In this document: piece after piece, positions 1 through 11,796 of the stretch | Layout of the letters: every line of letters starts with the position of its first letter | How positions within the stretch are numbered: position 1 is the stretch's first letter | Origin: Meloidogyne chitwoodi | Lineage: Eukaryota; Nematoda; Chromadorea; Rhabditida; Meloidogynidae | Assembly (NCBI GenBank): GCA_015183035.1 | Contig: JACZZP010000018.1 | Coordinates: forward strand, 620,001 to 684,000 | Direction of reading: 5' to 3' | Length of the DNA stretch: 64,000 nucleotides | The notes under the pieces: generated by a model | The model's input: the letters and a program-made list of their open reading frames with translations, nothing else | What the model was told of the DNA's origin: nothing | Databases searched by the model: none | Position numbers and translations under genes: made by a program

Positions 1-1300
1 TTCTCATTTTATCAACTAATTCCATTGCTTCACGCATTTCATGTAAACAATCTGTTCTTTGTTTATCCAAATATGCTGATTCTATTTCATATGTTCTTCT
101 TAATAATGTTTGAAGGAGATTTTCTTTTTGAGAAGGAAATTTATTAGAAAGTTTTTTTAAAGAATTGCTTCGAAGTTTAATTGAATAAATTGAAGAAGAA
201 TTTTTGTCTTTGGTATTATTTTGAAGCAGTTTTGGACGTTTTGTTTCATACAAATTGGAATCAACTTCTAAATAAAATTTAAAAATTAATAAATATTTAA
301 GAGTCTAATTTTGAGAGTAAAAATTAAATAAATTTGCAGAATAATTTCTGCTAAATTTAATATTAAAAATTAATATTAAAGGAATACCTAAAGCTGAATT
401 AGGAAAAAAAAATTTATTTTTAAGCCTTAAATATTTAAATTTATAAAATAAAAAAACCATCAACATTCGGCCTCTTCAATTTATTTTTTAAAACATCTTC
501 ATCAATATTGGAGTTAATTTCTTGTTTTATATTGTTATCCACAGAATTTGAAATTTCATTTACCAAAGAAGAAATAGTGGCAATTGGTGATAAAAGTGGA
601 GAAACACAAGAAATTTGTTTAAATATTTTATCCAAATCTGATCCAGGTCTAAAATTAAATTTAGTAAAATAGATTTTCTATTTTCCATTTAAAAGGTAAA
701 AGTCGAAGTTTTTTAAGATGTTTCATATTTTACATTAAATGTCGACCCCAAATTAAAATTCTTGTGCACTATTAGAGTAGAAAATGGCATGAAAATAGGT
801 AACAGTCCCAAAAAAAATAAAAAAATATACTTTTCAATTTTATTTGTAAATTCATCTTCGTGTTTTAATGTAGCCTCAATTCCATTAGTAAGTTTAGTAT
901 CACATTGTTCAAATATAACAGGTGAAAGTGGTTTAGAAATATCGACTAGTTGTCCGATCATTGAATTAATATTATTAGAACTAATAAAATTATTTTGAAA
1001 GTTTAAAGGTTAAAAAACCTAGAATTTGATTGGTTATCGACATGTGTTTGTTTAACATCCAATAGCATTTTACTAGAATTAAAGTTGTTTTCCAATAACT
1101 TAGATTTTTGGACAAATTTTTTCTGATCATCTGGTCTTACCACAAATGCAGAATATTCACCAAAAATACCTTAAAAACAAAATTTTAATCTCTATAAATT
1201 AATTTTTATAATAAACTTACTATCCAACCGTCTTTTAACATCTTGTTTCGACATCAATCCACTTTTTATCATCTGTTCAACAACCAAAATTAAACCTACA
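1..1300 (-). CDS. Partial unknown gene containing a STIM-derived exon segment
   Basis: Minus-strand exons can be chained: about 1300-1225 (reads GLILVVEQMIKSGLMSKQDV), about 1170-1020 (SIFGEYSAFVVRPDDQ...), about 980-750, about 645-465 (PGSDLDKIFKQISC...) and 267-1, with acceptor-like TTTAG sites before them. I do not recognise the upstream part. The last exon (267-1) starts with a Lys/Ser-rich stretch and then encodes LLQTLLRRTYEIESAYLDKQ, the start of the STIM SOAR region. Positions 1-116 are an exact reverse complement of about 3297-3412 in the STIM gene downstream. The gene runs off the left edge and its own start is not clear. It could be a chimeric gene, a pseudogene or an assembly-edge artefact. 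Confidence 0.45.
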
Positions 1301-1483
1301 AACAAAATAAATCAATCAATACCCGTCAAAATAATCAAACAAATTAACAATTTTTTTGTTTTGTTTTTTATTTAATATGAAAGTAGATATTATGAAAAAT
1401 AGATGAAAAAGTTAACAAAATAACTAATTTTAATAATGATCAAAACGTCTAAAATAAAAAGTGTAAATATAAATTAAATTCGT

Positions 1484-1621
1484 GTCCAGACATTTCGTCT
1501 ACAGAAATTGCACGACATTTCGTCCCAACGGCAAAAAATCGTGAGCTCTGTTAAACAAAATGTAGTTTTCTTGCCGTTAGGCGAAATGTCGTGCAATTTT
1601 GTTCGACGAAATGTACAGGAC
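1484..1621. repeat. Foldback/MITE-like inverted repeat
   Basis: Two arms of about 50 bases are inverted copies of each other. The left arm starts GTCCAGACATTTCGTCTACA and ends CCCAACGGCAA. The right arm is TTGCCGTTAGGCGAAATGTC onward, ending GTACAGGAC. The spacer is about 30 bases. It lies between the minus-strand partial gene and the plus-strand STIM gene. I see no clear target duplication and no coding capacity. Confidence 0.75.
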
Positions 1622-1789
1622 CATTAATACTATAAATTAATGCGAATGATTTTTTTCGCTGCATATATCTTTTTTTTTTTAAATTATTTTTATTATTCAA
1701 TTTATTTTTTATTTTAATTGTTTTTATTACTAATTTAAATTTTATATGAACTTTATTTAAAGAAAAATAATCTTTGTTTTATTTTAGAA

Positions 1790-4782
1790 ATGTTTCCTTT
1801 AATTATTATAATTCTCCAAATATTTATTATTATTTCGGCAGACAAAACAACAAAAAGTTTTTTTATTAAAAAATAAATAATTTATTTTACTTTTAGGTAT
1901 TAAAATAACTGCAGGAGATGAGAAGATTTTAGATCCTGATGGATATTGGGCAATAAAGGCAATTCATGGTGTGTTGGACAATGACCAATCTGGTTCAATT
2001 GAACGATATGAATCAGCCGATGTATTTTTTCTTTTAATTTAAATATTTTTTGAGTTTATTTACCTTTTTTAGATACAAGTGTGATAAATATTGATTAATT
2101 TTAGATAATAATTTGAACTTTTTTTGTACTGAATTTTAAATTAATTTCTAACAATAAGTAACAAAATATTCAAATTTTTTGGCCATTTTTTGATTAAAAA
2201 TATAATTTATTTTTTAGTTTCTAACAGAAGATTTCAAATTTGGCGAATCAGATCGTCAGAAGAGAGAAAAGGCTTTGCATGAGAATGATGAGTCAATAAC
2301 AGTTGATGACCTTTGGGAAACATGGTTTCAATCAGATGTTAGAGAATGGGATGAAAAACAGGGTTTATTTCATTTCTTTTTTTAAATATTTTAAATTTAA
2401 ATATATTTATTAAAGTAATTGATTGGTTAGTTAATGGAGTAAAGCTTCCTCAATATGTCAATAATTTTATGAAAGAAGGGATTGTTGGATCAGATTTACC
2501 AAGGTTTAAAATAAGCTTTTAATTAAATTTTGATTAAATAGATTGGCAATTCAAAATTCTTCAATATTTAATACACTTGATATTCGAAATTCAGTCCATC
2601 GTCAAAAACTTCAATTAAAAGCTTTGGACTTAGTTTTATTTGGTTCTCAAGATTCTTCTTCACTTGTTAAAGATGTTGCTTTGGCTTGTTTACTTATTTC
2701 ATTAATTAGTTTATTAATAATCTTCAAAGCATATAAAAATAGAGCAAAAAAGCAAATGGAAGAATTATCAACAAGATTAAGTAAATTGCGTGATATGGAG
2801 ACTGATTTTGAAGGAGTACAACAAAAGTATTATTTTTATTTATTTTTTATTCTTTTCGTTTAAAAGTTTTCAAAAAGGTCCGCACATTTTTTTCTTAAAA
2901 AACGGAAAAACCTCAAAACCTTTTTTTACTTTTCACCTGGTCAAAAATTCTATTTCCATTTTAATAAATTAAAATTGGGAATGAAAACCTAGTGCTGACA
3001 ATTTGGCAATCGAATTGTGTTTTTTTAATTCTTTGCTGTTATTAATTAAAAACAAAAACAACTTAAGGCTTGATGAAGAAAATAAAGCTCAACAATCAAC
3101 AGAGGAAAACACTGGAGAACCTAATACAGCTAAAGGATTTACTTATGTATATTTATTTTATTTTTTAAATTATTTAATTAATTTAATTTAAAGAACCCAG
3201 TACTTGATTTTGAAAATGACCAAAGACTACAAGGTGTTGGAGGAGTTGGTGATATTATTGGATTGGGAGGAATGGACGGTGGAGAAAATTATTTTTTCCT
3301 TCAAACATTATTAAGAAGAACATATGAAATAGAATCAGCATATTTGGATAAACAAAGAACAGATTGTTTACATGAAATGCGTGAAGCAATGGAATTAGTT
3401 GATAAAATGAGAAGAAAACAAAGTAGTATAGTAAATTCTTTAAAATTAGCAACTGGAGCTACTTCTGGGACAACAGATGATATTGATACTAAAATATTTA
3501 GTTTAAAAGCTAGAATGGAAAAAATTAAACAAGGAATTGAAGAATTAGTTCAAAGATGGATGAAAATTGAATCTCTTTGTGGTTTTTCAATTACTGGACC
3601 TTTTGGTTTGTTTTTTAATTTTTTAATAAAATTAATTCATTAAAATTATTGCAACAGGATAAATAATTTATTTATAATAATATAGTTTAGAGAATATTTG
3701 TTTTACCAAAATTTATTTTTTTTTGATTAAATTATTTTATTTTTGAAAAAATATTTTTCAAATTTCAAATTAAATTTTTTTTTTAATTAAAACCTGTTGC
3801 AATTTGTATTAAAAAAGAATACTCTTTCAGCTATTGATGACAACATTTGTTCACTTAACAACTTATCCTCTACCAATAATACATTTTTAAATAATTCTAA
3901 TAATATTTTTAGTTATAATTATAATTCTAATATTCTTTTTAATTTTCAAAATAATTTACAATTTAATAATAATAATATTTCTTCTTCTTCTTCTTTATTA
4001 TCACCAATTTCTTCCTCCTCTAGCGATGCTGAAATTATTTAGCTTTTAATAATAAAAAATATATGCCCACGAAAATTAAGTTAATTTCTGCTCTAAATTT
4101 TAAAACTATTAATTTGGATTTTTTCCAATTCTCTAAAAATTTGAATTTCTCAAAATTCTCCCTTAACTAATTTTTCCTACATTTTTGAAGAATTTATTTT
4201 TTATTTAATTTAGTCTTGGTGGTCATTTTTTTATTTTAAATTAATTCTCTCTTAATTATTTACTATTTTCTTTTATTATTCTTTTTAGTGATTAATTTTT
4301 TTATTATTTTTAATTTTCTCAAATTCTTTTTGTATATTTTAAGGAGTTGCCCAATCACTTGATACTAATAATCAAATTTTGGGAATTAAAAAAATTGAAA
4401 GAACAATTTGTCAACCTCAATTACAACAATTACCAAATATTATTAATAATAATAATGAATTTTCTTCAATTAATGGTGAACATCAACAACAAGATGGACC
4501 TCCTCCTCAATTTCAATTTGCTTATCAGTATGTTTAAATTTTTTAAATTTTTTTTTGATGATGAGCTCTGAAAAATAAATAAACTTAAAAATCAATTATT
4601 GCCCTATTTCTAAATAATTTTTTTAAAGGCAATTATCATCAAATTCATCATTTATTAGACCTTTATCAAGACAAAGTGCAAGTACTTCAATGTTAAGTGT
4701 TGATTCATCTGCTGTGCCTACAAAGACAAAAAAGAACAGATTTAAACAATTATTTAGGCGAAAATCTAAAATTCAATCTTAA
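1790..4782 (+). CDS. stim-1: STIM (stromal interaction molecule), ER calcium sensor
   Basis: Senses ER luminal calcium and activates Orai channels for store-operated calcium entry. Proposed exons: 1790-1856, 1897-2021, 2218-2362, 2416-2503, 2542-2826, 2993-3016, 3068-3146, 3194-3605, then either 3831-4042 or 4344-4527 plus 4629-4782. The order matches the family: signal peptide (MFPLIIIILQIFIIISA), canonical EF-hand loop DNDQSGSIERYE, hidden EF region, SAM domain (DWLVNGVKLPQYVNNF, then HRQKLQLKALDLVLFG), one membrane helix (VALACLLISLISLLII), a coiled coil, and the SOAR/CAD region (LLQTLLRRTYEIESAYLDKQ to MKIESLCGFSITGPFG). The long tail ends in a Lys/Arg cluster (KTKKNRFKQLFRRKSK) like the PIP2-binding tail of vertebrate STIM1. 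The first coiled coil is much shorter than in human STIM1. TTTTAG two bases before the ATG suggests trans-splicing. Confidence 0.93.
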
Positions 4783-5528
4783 ATATAGAGAGATTGGATT
4801 TTTTTATTTTCTTTTTGGTAATTAAAGGTTATATAAAATGGGGGGTTAGGTAATTTGGGAATATTAAGTGAGTTATGGCAACTCTTATAACATTCTTTTA
4901 AAAATATTAATGGCCTACCTGTATATATATTTAATATAAAATAAATAAATATATGTAGATTTAACTAAATTCTACCTTATAATCTCTTTTTTACTAAATT
5001 TGTATTTAACCTTTTTAATTTCTTCTCTTTTCTACTTAAAATAGTGGCAGCATATCAACTTTGTTTTGTTAATATTTACCCTATCAAAAATTAAAATTCA
5101 CTTAAAGATATAGGTATATTATTTTCATTAAATATTACTTTTATAAATATATATATTATTTTTTTATTGTATTTTTCTTTAATGTTTTGTTATTACTATA
5201 ACATATTTTTTTAATTTATTTTACTCATTGTTTTGTGAGATTAATGCACAACATTTTTCTTTTTTACTTTTAAATAAACTTAGAAACAACGAAACAAAAA
5301 TAAACTTGAGATAAAACTTGAAAAATAAACTTAATGTTTTCATAAAGGAAAATAAATAAACTTGATAAAACTTGTTTTGCAACTTGAAACTTAAAAACAA
5401 ATAAACTTGTTTTCCAACAATTTATTTTTCAAGTTTAGTTTAAATGTTGTAAAAGTTGGTATGTTTGTGCAATAATCTCATGTTTTTGTTTCTTTTAAAG
5501 TTTATTTTTATGTTTTTAGCAAATAAAA
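4783..5528. other. Intergenic region with ACTTG-rich low-complexity repeats
   Basis: No gene seen. About 5275-5440 is built from loosely repeated AAATAAACTTG / AAAACTTG units in both orientations. They resemble the interior of the Helitron-like repeat at 6850-7258, so this may be a decayed relative. The 3' end holds TTTTTAG nine bases before the next start codon, a likely trans-splice acceptor. Confidence 0.5.
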
Positions 5529-6582
5529 ATGATTAAAACTAGGAAAAGACAACATAGTACTGTAAAAGAAGAAGAAATAAATCAAACAAAAAAGGCTGAA
5601 AAAGTTTTAAATAATAATAAAAAAATAAAAATAGAAGAAGAAAACAAAGTTTTATTAACAAAACAACAAACAAATAATAAAACAAATAAAAAGTTGGAGA
5701 AAAAAACATTTAATGAAGAAGAAGAAAAATCAATTCAACAATATGTTATTCGTTTATCTAATGTTCCTTATGGATTTTTTGAGAAGGAAATGAATGGATA
5801 TTTTAGGTTTTTTTTAATTTAAGTAAATTAATTAATTTATTTTTAATTTTTTAATATTTTTTATTTGTATTTTTTTTGACACTGAAAATTATTTAAAAAA
5901 TAAAATGGATTAGAAATTTAATTTTTACTTTTTTTTTATTTTTAAATTATTTTTTCAGTCAATTTGGTGATGTTAAACGTGTACGAGTTATGCGAAATAA
6001 AAAAGTTAATTTTAATTATTTTTAAAAATTAATAATTTTATAAATTAATTAATTTCAAAGGGAAATCACACAGGCTTTGCCTTCGTTGAATTTAAAAATG
6101 AACAAGTAGCAGAAATTGCAGCAAAATCAATGGATAATTATTTGTTAGCAGAAAAGAAATTACGTTGTTCAATTGTTGATCAAAAACATATCCCCAAATG
6201 TATAAAAGGAGGACGACGTTTTGGAAAAATTATTGAACCTGGAGAAAATCGTTAATTTATTAAAAAAATAATTATTTTATTTTTTTTTTTAATTTTTATA
6301 GGTTTAAAAGAAACATTGAAACGTTTTGAGCCTAAAAATGAAGAACAGGAACATTTACGTTTGGTTAGTTTTTAATTTTAAATTTTTTTATTATTTTAAT
6401 TTATTAAAAAATTAAATTAAAATAATTTTTTTTAATTTTAGACACGTTTTGTTAATCAATTAAAAGAAAAAATGGTAAAAATAGAAGGTCTTGGAATTTG
6501 TTATGAATTTAATTTTGAACAAAAACTTGAAAATTATCGTCAGAAAAAAGGAATTGAAAAATCTGATTTAATTAAAAAATAA
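5529..6582 (+). CDS. NIFK: NIFK-like nucleolar RRM protein
   Basis: Likely a nucleolar RNA-binding protein of the NIFK (MKI67 FHA-interacting) / yeast Nop15 family, acting in large-subunit rRNA processing. Exons: 5529-5806, 5959-6004, 6061-6250, 6302-6363, 6442-6582, all joining in frame. It has a Lys/Glu-rich N-terminal extension (about 75 residues), then an RRM (YVIRLSNVPYGFFEKEMNGY; RNP1-like GFAFVEF; SMDNYLLAEKKLRC) and a basic C-terminal tail with the Arg/Lys-rich segments seen in NIFK. MDNYLLAEKKL corresponds to the characteristic MNNYLFGERLL segment of NIFK. An acceptor-like TTTTTAG sits just before the ATG. Confidence 0.8.
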
Positions 6583-6849
6583 AAAAGAATTAAATTAATT
6601 AAATATTTTAAAATATTTAATATTTGTTAAAATAAATTTGTTTATTTATTTTTTTTAATTTTATAGAGGGTCTAATAAATAAATTATTTTTTTTAAATTA
6701 TTTAAAATTGAAGATATTTTTCTGTTTTTTTTTTTAATTTTTGCTGTCCTCAATTTAAAAAAAATTATTTTTTTTAATAATTTTTGGTATTAAATAAATA
6801 ATTATTTTAAGGAAAAATAATTAAAATATTTTTAAAAATTAAATAAAAA

Positions 6850-7258
6850 TCTATTTATATAAAAGAGAATGTTTGTCCGTATGTATGTTTGTCCGGCTTT
6901 TATAGACAAGTGATTGGGGGAAGTGAAAATGAGGGGTTTTTATAATAAGTTTGCAACTTGAAAATAAACTTGAACTTAGAACTTGAAAATAAAGTTGATA
7001 TTAAAGATTAAACTTATGTTTTTTTGACAATAGTTATATTGTTTTGTGTTCGAAATGTTTTAAATTAATGTTTTTGTTTTATTTTGCTTGGTGTTTTGAG
7101 TTAAAGAAGTTTGTGAACCAATTATGGATAAGTTTATTTATGTTTATATGTGTTTTTGTTTTGTTCTCAAAGAATGATTATAAGTATGTATGTTTTTATT
7201 GTTCATGTTATTTTAAGTTTGTGTGTTTTTGCTAGCGGAGTTGGACCAACTCCGCTAG
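6850..7258 (+). mobile_element. Helitron-like non-autonomous element, copy 1
   Basis: A 409-base unit repeated at 40211-40593 with high identity (shared core from GAGAATGTTTGT to CAACTCCGCTAG). The 5' end begins TCTATTTATATAAAAG. The 3' end carries a perfect GC-rich hairpin (GCGGAGTTGG / CCAACTCCGC) finishing in CTAG followed by T, and there are no terminal inverted repeats or obvious target duplications. A TC start, a 3' hairpin and a CTRR end are Helitron hallmarks. Short open frames in it (e.g. 7044-7235) look fortuitous. Confidence 0.6.
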
Positions 7259-8941
7259 TTATTTAAAAAGGGGGGAGAAATACCCTTAAAATAAATTAAA
7301 TAATTTAATTTAAATTAATTTTTTTTTATTTTTTTTAAAAATTAAGAAAGAGAGGAGTTAATTTTTAATTGAAAAATAATTGTTTTTCTTTTACTAATTT
7401 TATTTATTTATTTAATTTTAATTATTTTCCCGTTATTATCTTTTCAAAATCGCTCTCTTTTCTTCTTCCTCTTCTTTTAAATATTCTTTTCTTTTTAATT
7501 TTGTTCTGTCAGTCAATCTTGTTATTTTTATTTTAAATAATTAAAATAAAAAATAATGCCGCGATATTTATCTGCCAACTCTTTTATTTTATTTATAAAA
7601 ATAAATAAATATATTTTGTTATTTGCAATTTGCCGCTATTTTCCCTCAAATTACCCTTCTTTTACACAGAGAAAGAAAAAAAAAGAATCAACACATTAAA
7701 TAAATAAATAATTTATTTAAATACTTTTTTTTTAAACTTTAATTGAACAATTAAGTATATAAAATTACATTTATTTATTTATTTATTTTCTCTCTTACTT
7801 AGTCCTATTTTAAATATTGGAATATTTGTGAGTTAAAAACTATCTGAGAATGTTTAAATAAAATAATTATAAACTAAAAAATTAGTTACGGACTAACTGA
7901 GAGAGTGAATAAGTGAAAAAGTTAATTATTTATTATTTTAATTTAATTATTTTTATAATTTATTTTACTTATTTTTAGTGATCTAATTTATTGGGTGAAT
8001 ATTTATTTTTTTTATAATTTTTTAGGCTTTAATTTATAATCACTTTAATTTTCTTTTATTTATTCTAACCTTTTTATTTTTCTAATAAAATAATTTTATA
8101 AAAAAATTATTTGGAAAAAATGTCATTTTTACAAGAAAAACATTTTTTATTAAAAATGATTGAATTATTTATTGCTAAAAAAAAGAGATTAATTCTCGAA
8201 TAAAAAAAGATTTAAAATAACTGATAGGAGTGAAGAAAAAACTGTCAAACACAAATCTGTGTTAATTCTATCTTTTTTTGATTTATTATTTTTTTAAATA
8301 ATTTTGGTATATATTTAGATTATTATAAATATTTATTTTAAATATGTCCTTTTTATTAGAGAGTTTATTTTAATAATTTAAAAAAAAATTAAAATTTATT
8401 GGCCAGAGAGAACGTTCTTCTTCCTTTACTTTTAAATCTCTCCTTTTAAATATTTATTTTTTAATTAATTAATTTTTATAAATAAAAAGACTATTTATTT
8501 TTCTTCTAATAAATAGAAAACAATAATTTTAATTAATTTTTAAATTTTATTTAAAAAAAATAAATAATTATTTTAATAAAAAATAAAATATTTTTTATTA
8601 AAACTTACAGTAATCTTCCATTATTTTTCCTCTCTCTTCTTTTTATTAAACTTCTCTTTTTACTAATTGAGAATAGGCGGAGTCTTTTTTAAATATATTT
8701 ATTATTTAATTAAAAGTTATATTTATAGGTAATTTAGGTTAAATAAAATAGAAGATAAACATTCTCTATTTTAATTTTATTTAAATATTTTTTAATAAAA
8801 AATTATTATTTTTCTTCTTTTTAAGTCATCTAAGCCTAATTAAAAAATAAATTTGAATTAAATAAATTACTCAAATTTATCCAAATGTCATTTTGGTAAA
8901 TTATAGATAATAAAAATAAAAATATTTAAATAAATAAATAA
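7259..8941. other. Long A+T-rich region upstream of ceh-16
   Basis: No convincing coding exon on either strand. Mostly A/T runs with scattered CTCTCTTT/AAGAGAG tracts. As the upstream region of an engrailed gene it may hold regulatory sites, but I cannot name any. The ATG at 8942 follows TAAATAAATAAATAA, with no close acceptor. Confidence 0.4.
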
Positions 8942-11413
8942 ATGGATTATAATCAACAACAACATTTTCTTTCTTCTCAAAAAACATTTTTATTTGACAA
9001 TAATAATTTTGACTCATTTGACTTTAATAATAAAAAATTAATTTCTTCTTCTTCTTCTAATGATTTTTGTGAAACTCAAGAATTTTTGAAAAAAAATAAA
9101 AGAAATTTATTAAAATTTAGCATTGAGAATATTTTACAACCTGATTTTGGAGGAAATTTTGTAAGTTTTAAAAAGGGACAGTTCAGTGCGGGAATTTAAG
9201 TGTGGCACCGAACTGACCAATTCGAAATGGTCATTTTTGTGGATTTGTTTTCTGTTAAAAAATATATAATAAAGCTTCCATATATCACATCTCTCACTTA
9301 TTCCGGATCTGATTTTTCAAGCTAAGAGAGATAGTTCAATATAAAGACTTAGTTCTCACTCTCTCACTTAGCCCAATCTCTTAATTATCTCAGAGGATAA
9401 ATATTAGATAGTGTTGGAATAAGTGAGAGAGTCAAAACAAAAATTAATAGTTCATTAATTTTAAATTATATAAAAATTATCGCTTCCGCACCAAACTGAC
9501 CCTCTCTTTTTTAATAATTTTTTAAATTTTTAGAAAAATCAAGAAGAAAATAATATTATTTCAACAATAAATTTTTCTTCAAAAAATAACATTTGTTGCG
9601 CAAAACAATGTAATGAATTTATGCCTCCATGGATATTTTGTACTCGTTATTCTGACAGACCTGGTTCAGGTAAATTTAAAAAATATATTTTTTTTTAATT
9701 TTTAAATTTATAGCTTTAGGTTCTTCTAGACTTAGAAAATCAAAAAAGAGAGATATTGGTGAAGAGGACAAAAGGCCAAGGACTGCCTTCACAGTTGAAC
9801 AGGTTAGGCAGACATTAGAGTCTTAAATTATAATTAATTAAAATTGAGACTCAAACGTTCCCCTGTGATAAATCAGAGATTTTTGATAATAAAATTAAAT
9901 AATTTAATTAATTTAACAGCTTGAACGACTAAAAGGCCAGTTCATTGCTAATCGTTATTTAACTGAAAAAAGAAGACAAGAATTGGCACATGAATTGGGG
10001 CTTAATGAGTCACAAATTAAAATTTGGTTTCAGGTTAACTTTAAAAAATAATTATTAAATTTCCCTCAGACATTTCCATTTGAGTCTGGCACCAAATATA
10101 AGATAATTACTCAAATAATAATATCAGACTCTAATAGTCCCTTATTATTTTGTATAAATCTATTAGAGTCTAATTAGTTTAATTTCAAGTATAAGACTCA
10201 AAATGACCCCCAATATTAGAGTCAGAAAATTAAAAAATAAGAGAAAACTCAGACTCTAATATGTACTGTTGACTATTTTAAGGTATTGACATTTTGGATT
10301 AATTAATATATTTTACATGACAGTATTTTCATGTTTTTTCTCTTCTTTTTAATTATAAAAGATATATTTACCGCTTGTCAGAATTACTTAACCTTTTATA
10401 GAGGGGCTAATCATTCATTTACAAATAAATAAATAATTATAGAGAATTTTGTCCCTCATATTTATTTATTTGAAAATATATTTATATTATTTAACTATTT
10501 GGGAAAAATAAGCGAAAAAAAAGGAAAATGATTTTATCTAATAAATAAATAAATGTTTCTCTTGTCATTTTCTATTAAATTGGACAAATAAAAATACAAA
10601 AAAAATTAATTAATTAATTAAAAATGTTTTTACCTAAAAAATGAGGGAAATAAATAAATATATATTTTTTAAATATTGTATTTAAAAATAATTAAATTAT
10701 CAAATTAAACTAAAAATGTGTAAATTAGAGTAGCAAAAACGAGAGGATTTTTCCGTTATTAATTTGTAGAATTATTAGAGATCGGCCAACTTGTACATAA
10801 TTATTTTAATTCGATTTTAGAATTTGTCAGATCTCTAATAATTTTTATAAATAAAAAAAACCAAATTTTAACTTTTAAATGTATTAATTTTGATTGGTCG
10901 TTTCAGTGCTAAACTTCTCTTTCCCCCATTTTTGTATTTTTTGTTGATCTTTTGGGTAAAACATTTTTTAAAAATTCATTGACTTTCTAATTATTTTTTT
11001 TGGATATTTTTTTCTCATTTAAAAAAGAAGAAAAAAAGGTTTTCTTCTTTTTATGATAACAATCTTTATATGTTTTTTCTAAGGTAATTATTAAATATTT
11101 ACTAAATATGTTGACATTACCACCCAAATTTAGTAGAAATAGTTAATATATTTATTTGTTTTTTTGTCGGATAGAAAAAGAGATACGCAAAAATTAAAGA
11201 GCGAAGTAATTTTGTTTAATTTTATTTTTGACTCTGGTCGTTTCAGTGCCACGCTCAATTCTGGCACCAAAATGACCATATTAATTTAAAAAAATTATTT
11301 TTTTTTAATTTAAATTTACTTTTCAGAATAAAAGAGCAAAATTAAAAAAGATCAGTACAAGGAATATATCAAACAATTGGAATTCAAAATATAAAAATAG
11401 AGAAATTTATTAA
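8942..11413 (+). CDS. ceh-16: Engrailed-class homeobox transcription factor
   Basis: Nuclear DNA-binding regulator of the Engrailed family (C. elegans CEH-16, seam-cell fate). Exons: 8942-9160, 9534-9669, 9714-9802, 9920-10033, 11327-11413, all in frame. Motifs in order: EH1 repressor motif FSIENIL (about residue 60); EH2 hexapeptide region [14 protein letters not shown] (Exd/Pbx contact); EH3-like basic linker; homeodomain [12 protein letters not shown]...LERLKGQF...[20 protein letters not shown]...[15 protein letters not shown]. Intron 1 (9161-9533) and intron 4 (10034-11326) carry inverted-repeat elements. The C-terminus after the homeodomain is short ([20 protein letters not shown]) and lacks the usual EH5 sequence (NPLALQLMAQGLYNH type), so the last exon may be incomplete or the lineage has lost it. 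Confidence 0.93.
9175..9502. mobile_element. MITE in ceh-16 intron 1
   Basis: Inverted ends of about 20 bases: GGGACAGTTCAGTGCGGGAA on the left against GGGTCAGTTTGGTGCGGAAG read from the right end. A second inverted pair sits inside (CTCTCACTTATTCCG at about 9290 and GGAATAAGTGAGAGAG at about 9417), so the element is largely palindromic. No coding capacity; no clear target duplication seen. Confidence 0.65.
10050..10270. repeat. Inverted-repeat element with GAGTCT motifs in ceh-16 intron 4
   Basis: About 220 bases built from AGACTCTAATA / TATTAGAGTC units in both orientations, starting near CTCAGACATTTCCATTTGAG and ending near CAGACTCTAATATG. Related TACTCTAATGAC / GTCATTAGAGTC fragments occur at 16507-16560 and about 17318-17340. 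Probably a degenerate MITE family. Confidence 0.45.
11233..11278. repeat. Small palindrome in ceh-16 intron 4
   Basis: A hairpin of the form GGTCGTTTCAGTGCCA - 10-base loop - TGGCACCAAAATGACC, 49 bases before the last ceh-16 exon. The ends resemble those of other palindromic elements in this window (GTCATTTGAGTGCCAG family at 13.5 and 15.7 kb), so this may be a minimal or decayed relative. Confidence 0.55.
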
Positions 11414-11719
11414 TAAAAATGGAAAAATTTTTTTTTAAATTAACTTTAGTTATACGAGATTTTAGAGGGAAATTAATAATTAATATTTATAATTCCCAAT
11501 ATTTTTTTAAAATTAAAAAGAAAGGAAAAAATAATCTAACAATGAAAATCTATCTTTTACTTTACCCATTATTTTATAACAAAAGTTAATTAATTTATAT
11601 AATTTTGTTTTTATAGTAAATCTCTAAATATGATCTCATTATTTTTAAAATTGAATAAAAATTAAAATTATTTAAAATTTTGATTAAAATAAAAAGTTGA
11701 AAAGCCAAAATTAATGTTT

Positions 11720-11796
11720 GGACACTAGCCGGATTCGAACCTGAGTACTCACTTAAACATAATCGGACGCTCTACCGACTGAGTCACAGAGAGACT
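11720..11796 (-). tRNA. tRNA-like element A (possible pseudo-tRNA)
   Basis: On the minus strand there is an A-box-like GTGACTCAGTCGGTAGAGCG followed about 27 bases later by a canonical B box GGTTCGAATCC. Spacing suits a type II (long variable arm) tRNA. The acceptor and anticodon stems do not pair well, so a functional tRNA is doubtful. It shares CAGTCGGTA-AGC-TCCGATTA with elements B and C. Confidence 0.4.

Noticed and set aside
713..998. Overlapping open frames on both strands upstream of STIM
   Set aside because: The minus frame may be part of the partial gene at 1-1300. The plus frame is A+T-rich with no recognisable protein and no splice context.
3255..3452. Minus-strand open frame in the STIM gene
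   Set aside because: Shadow of the SOAR exon read on the other strand.
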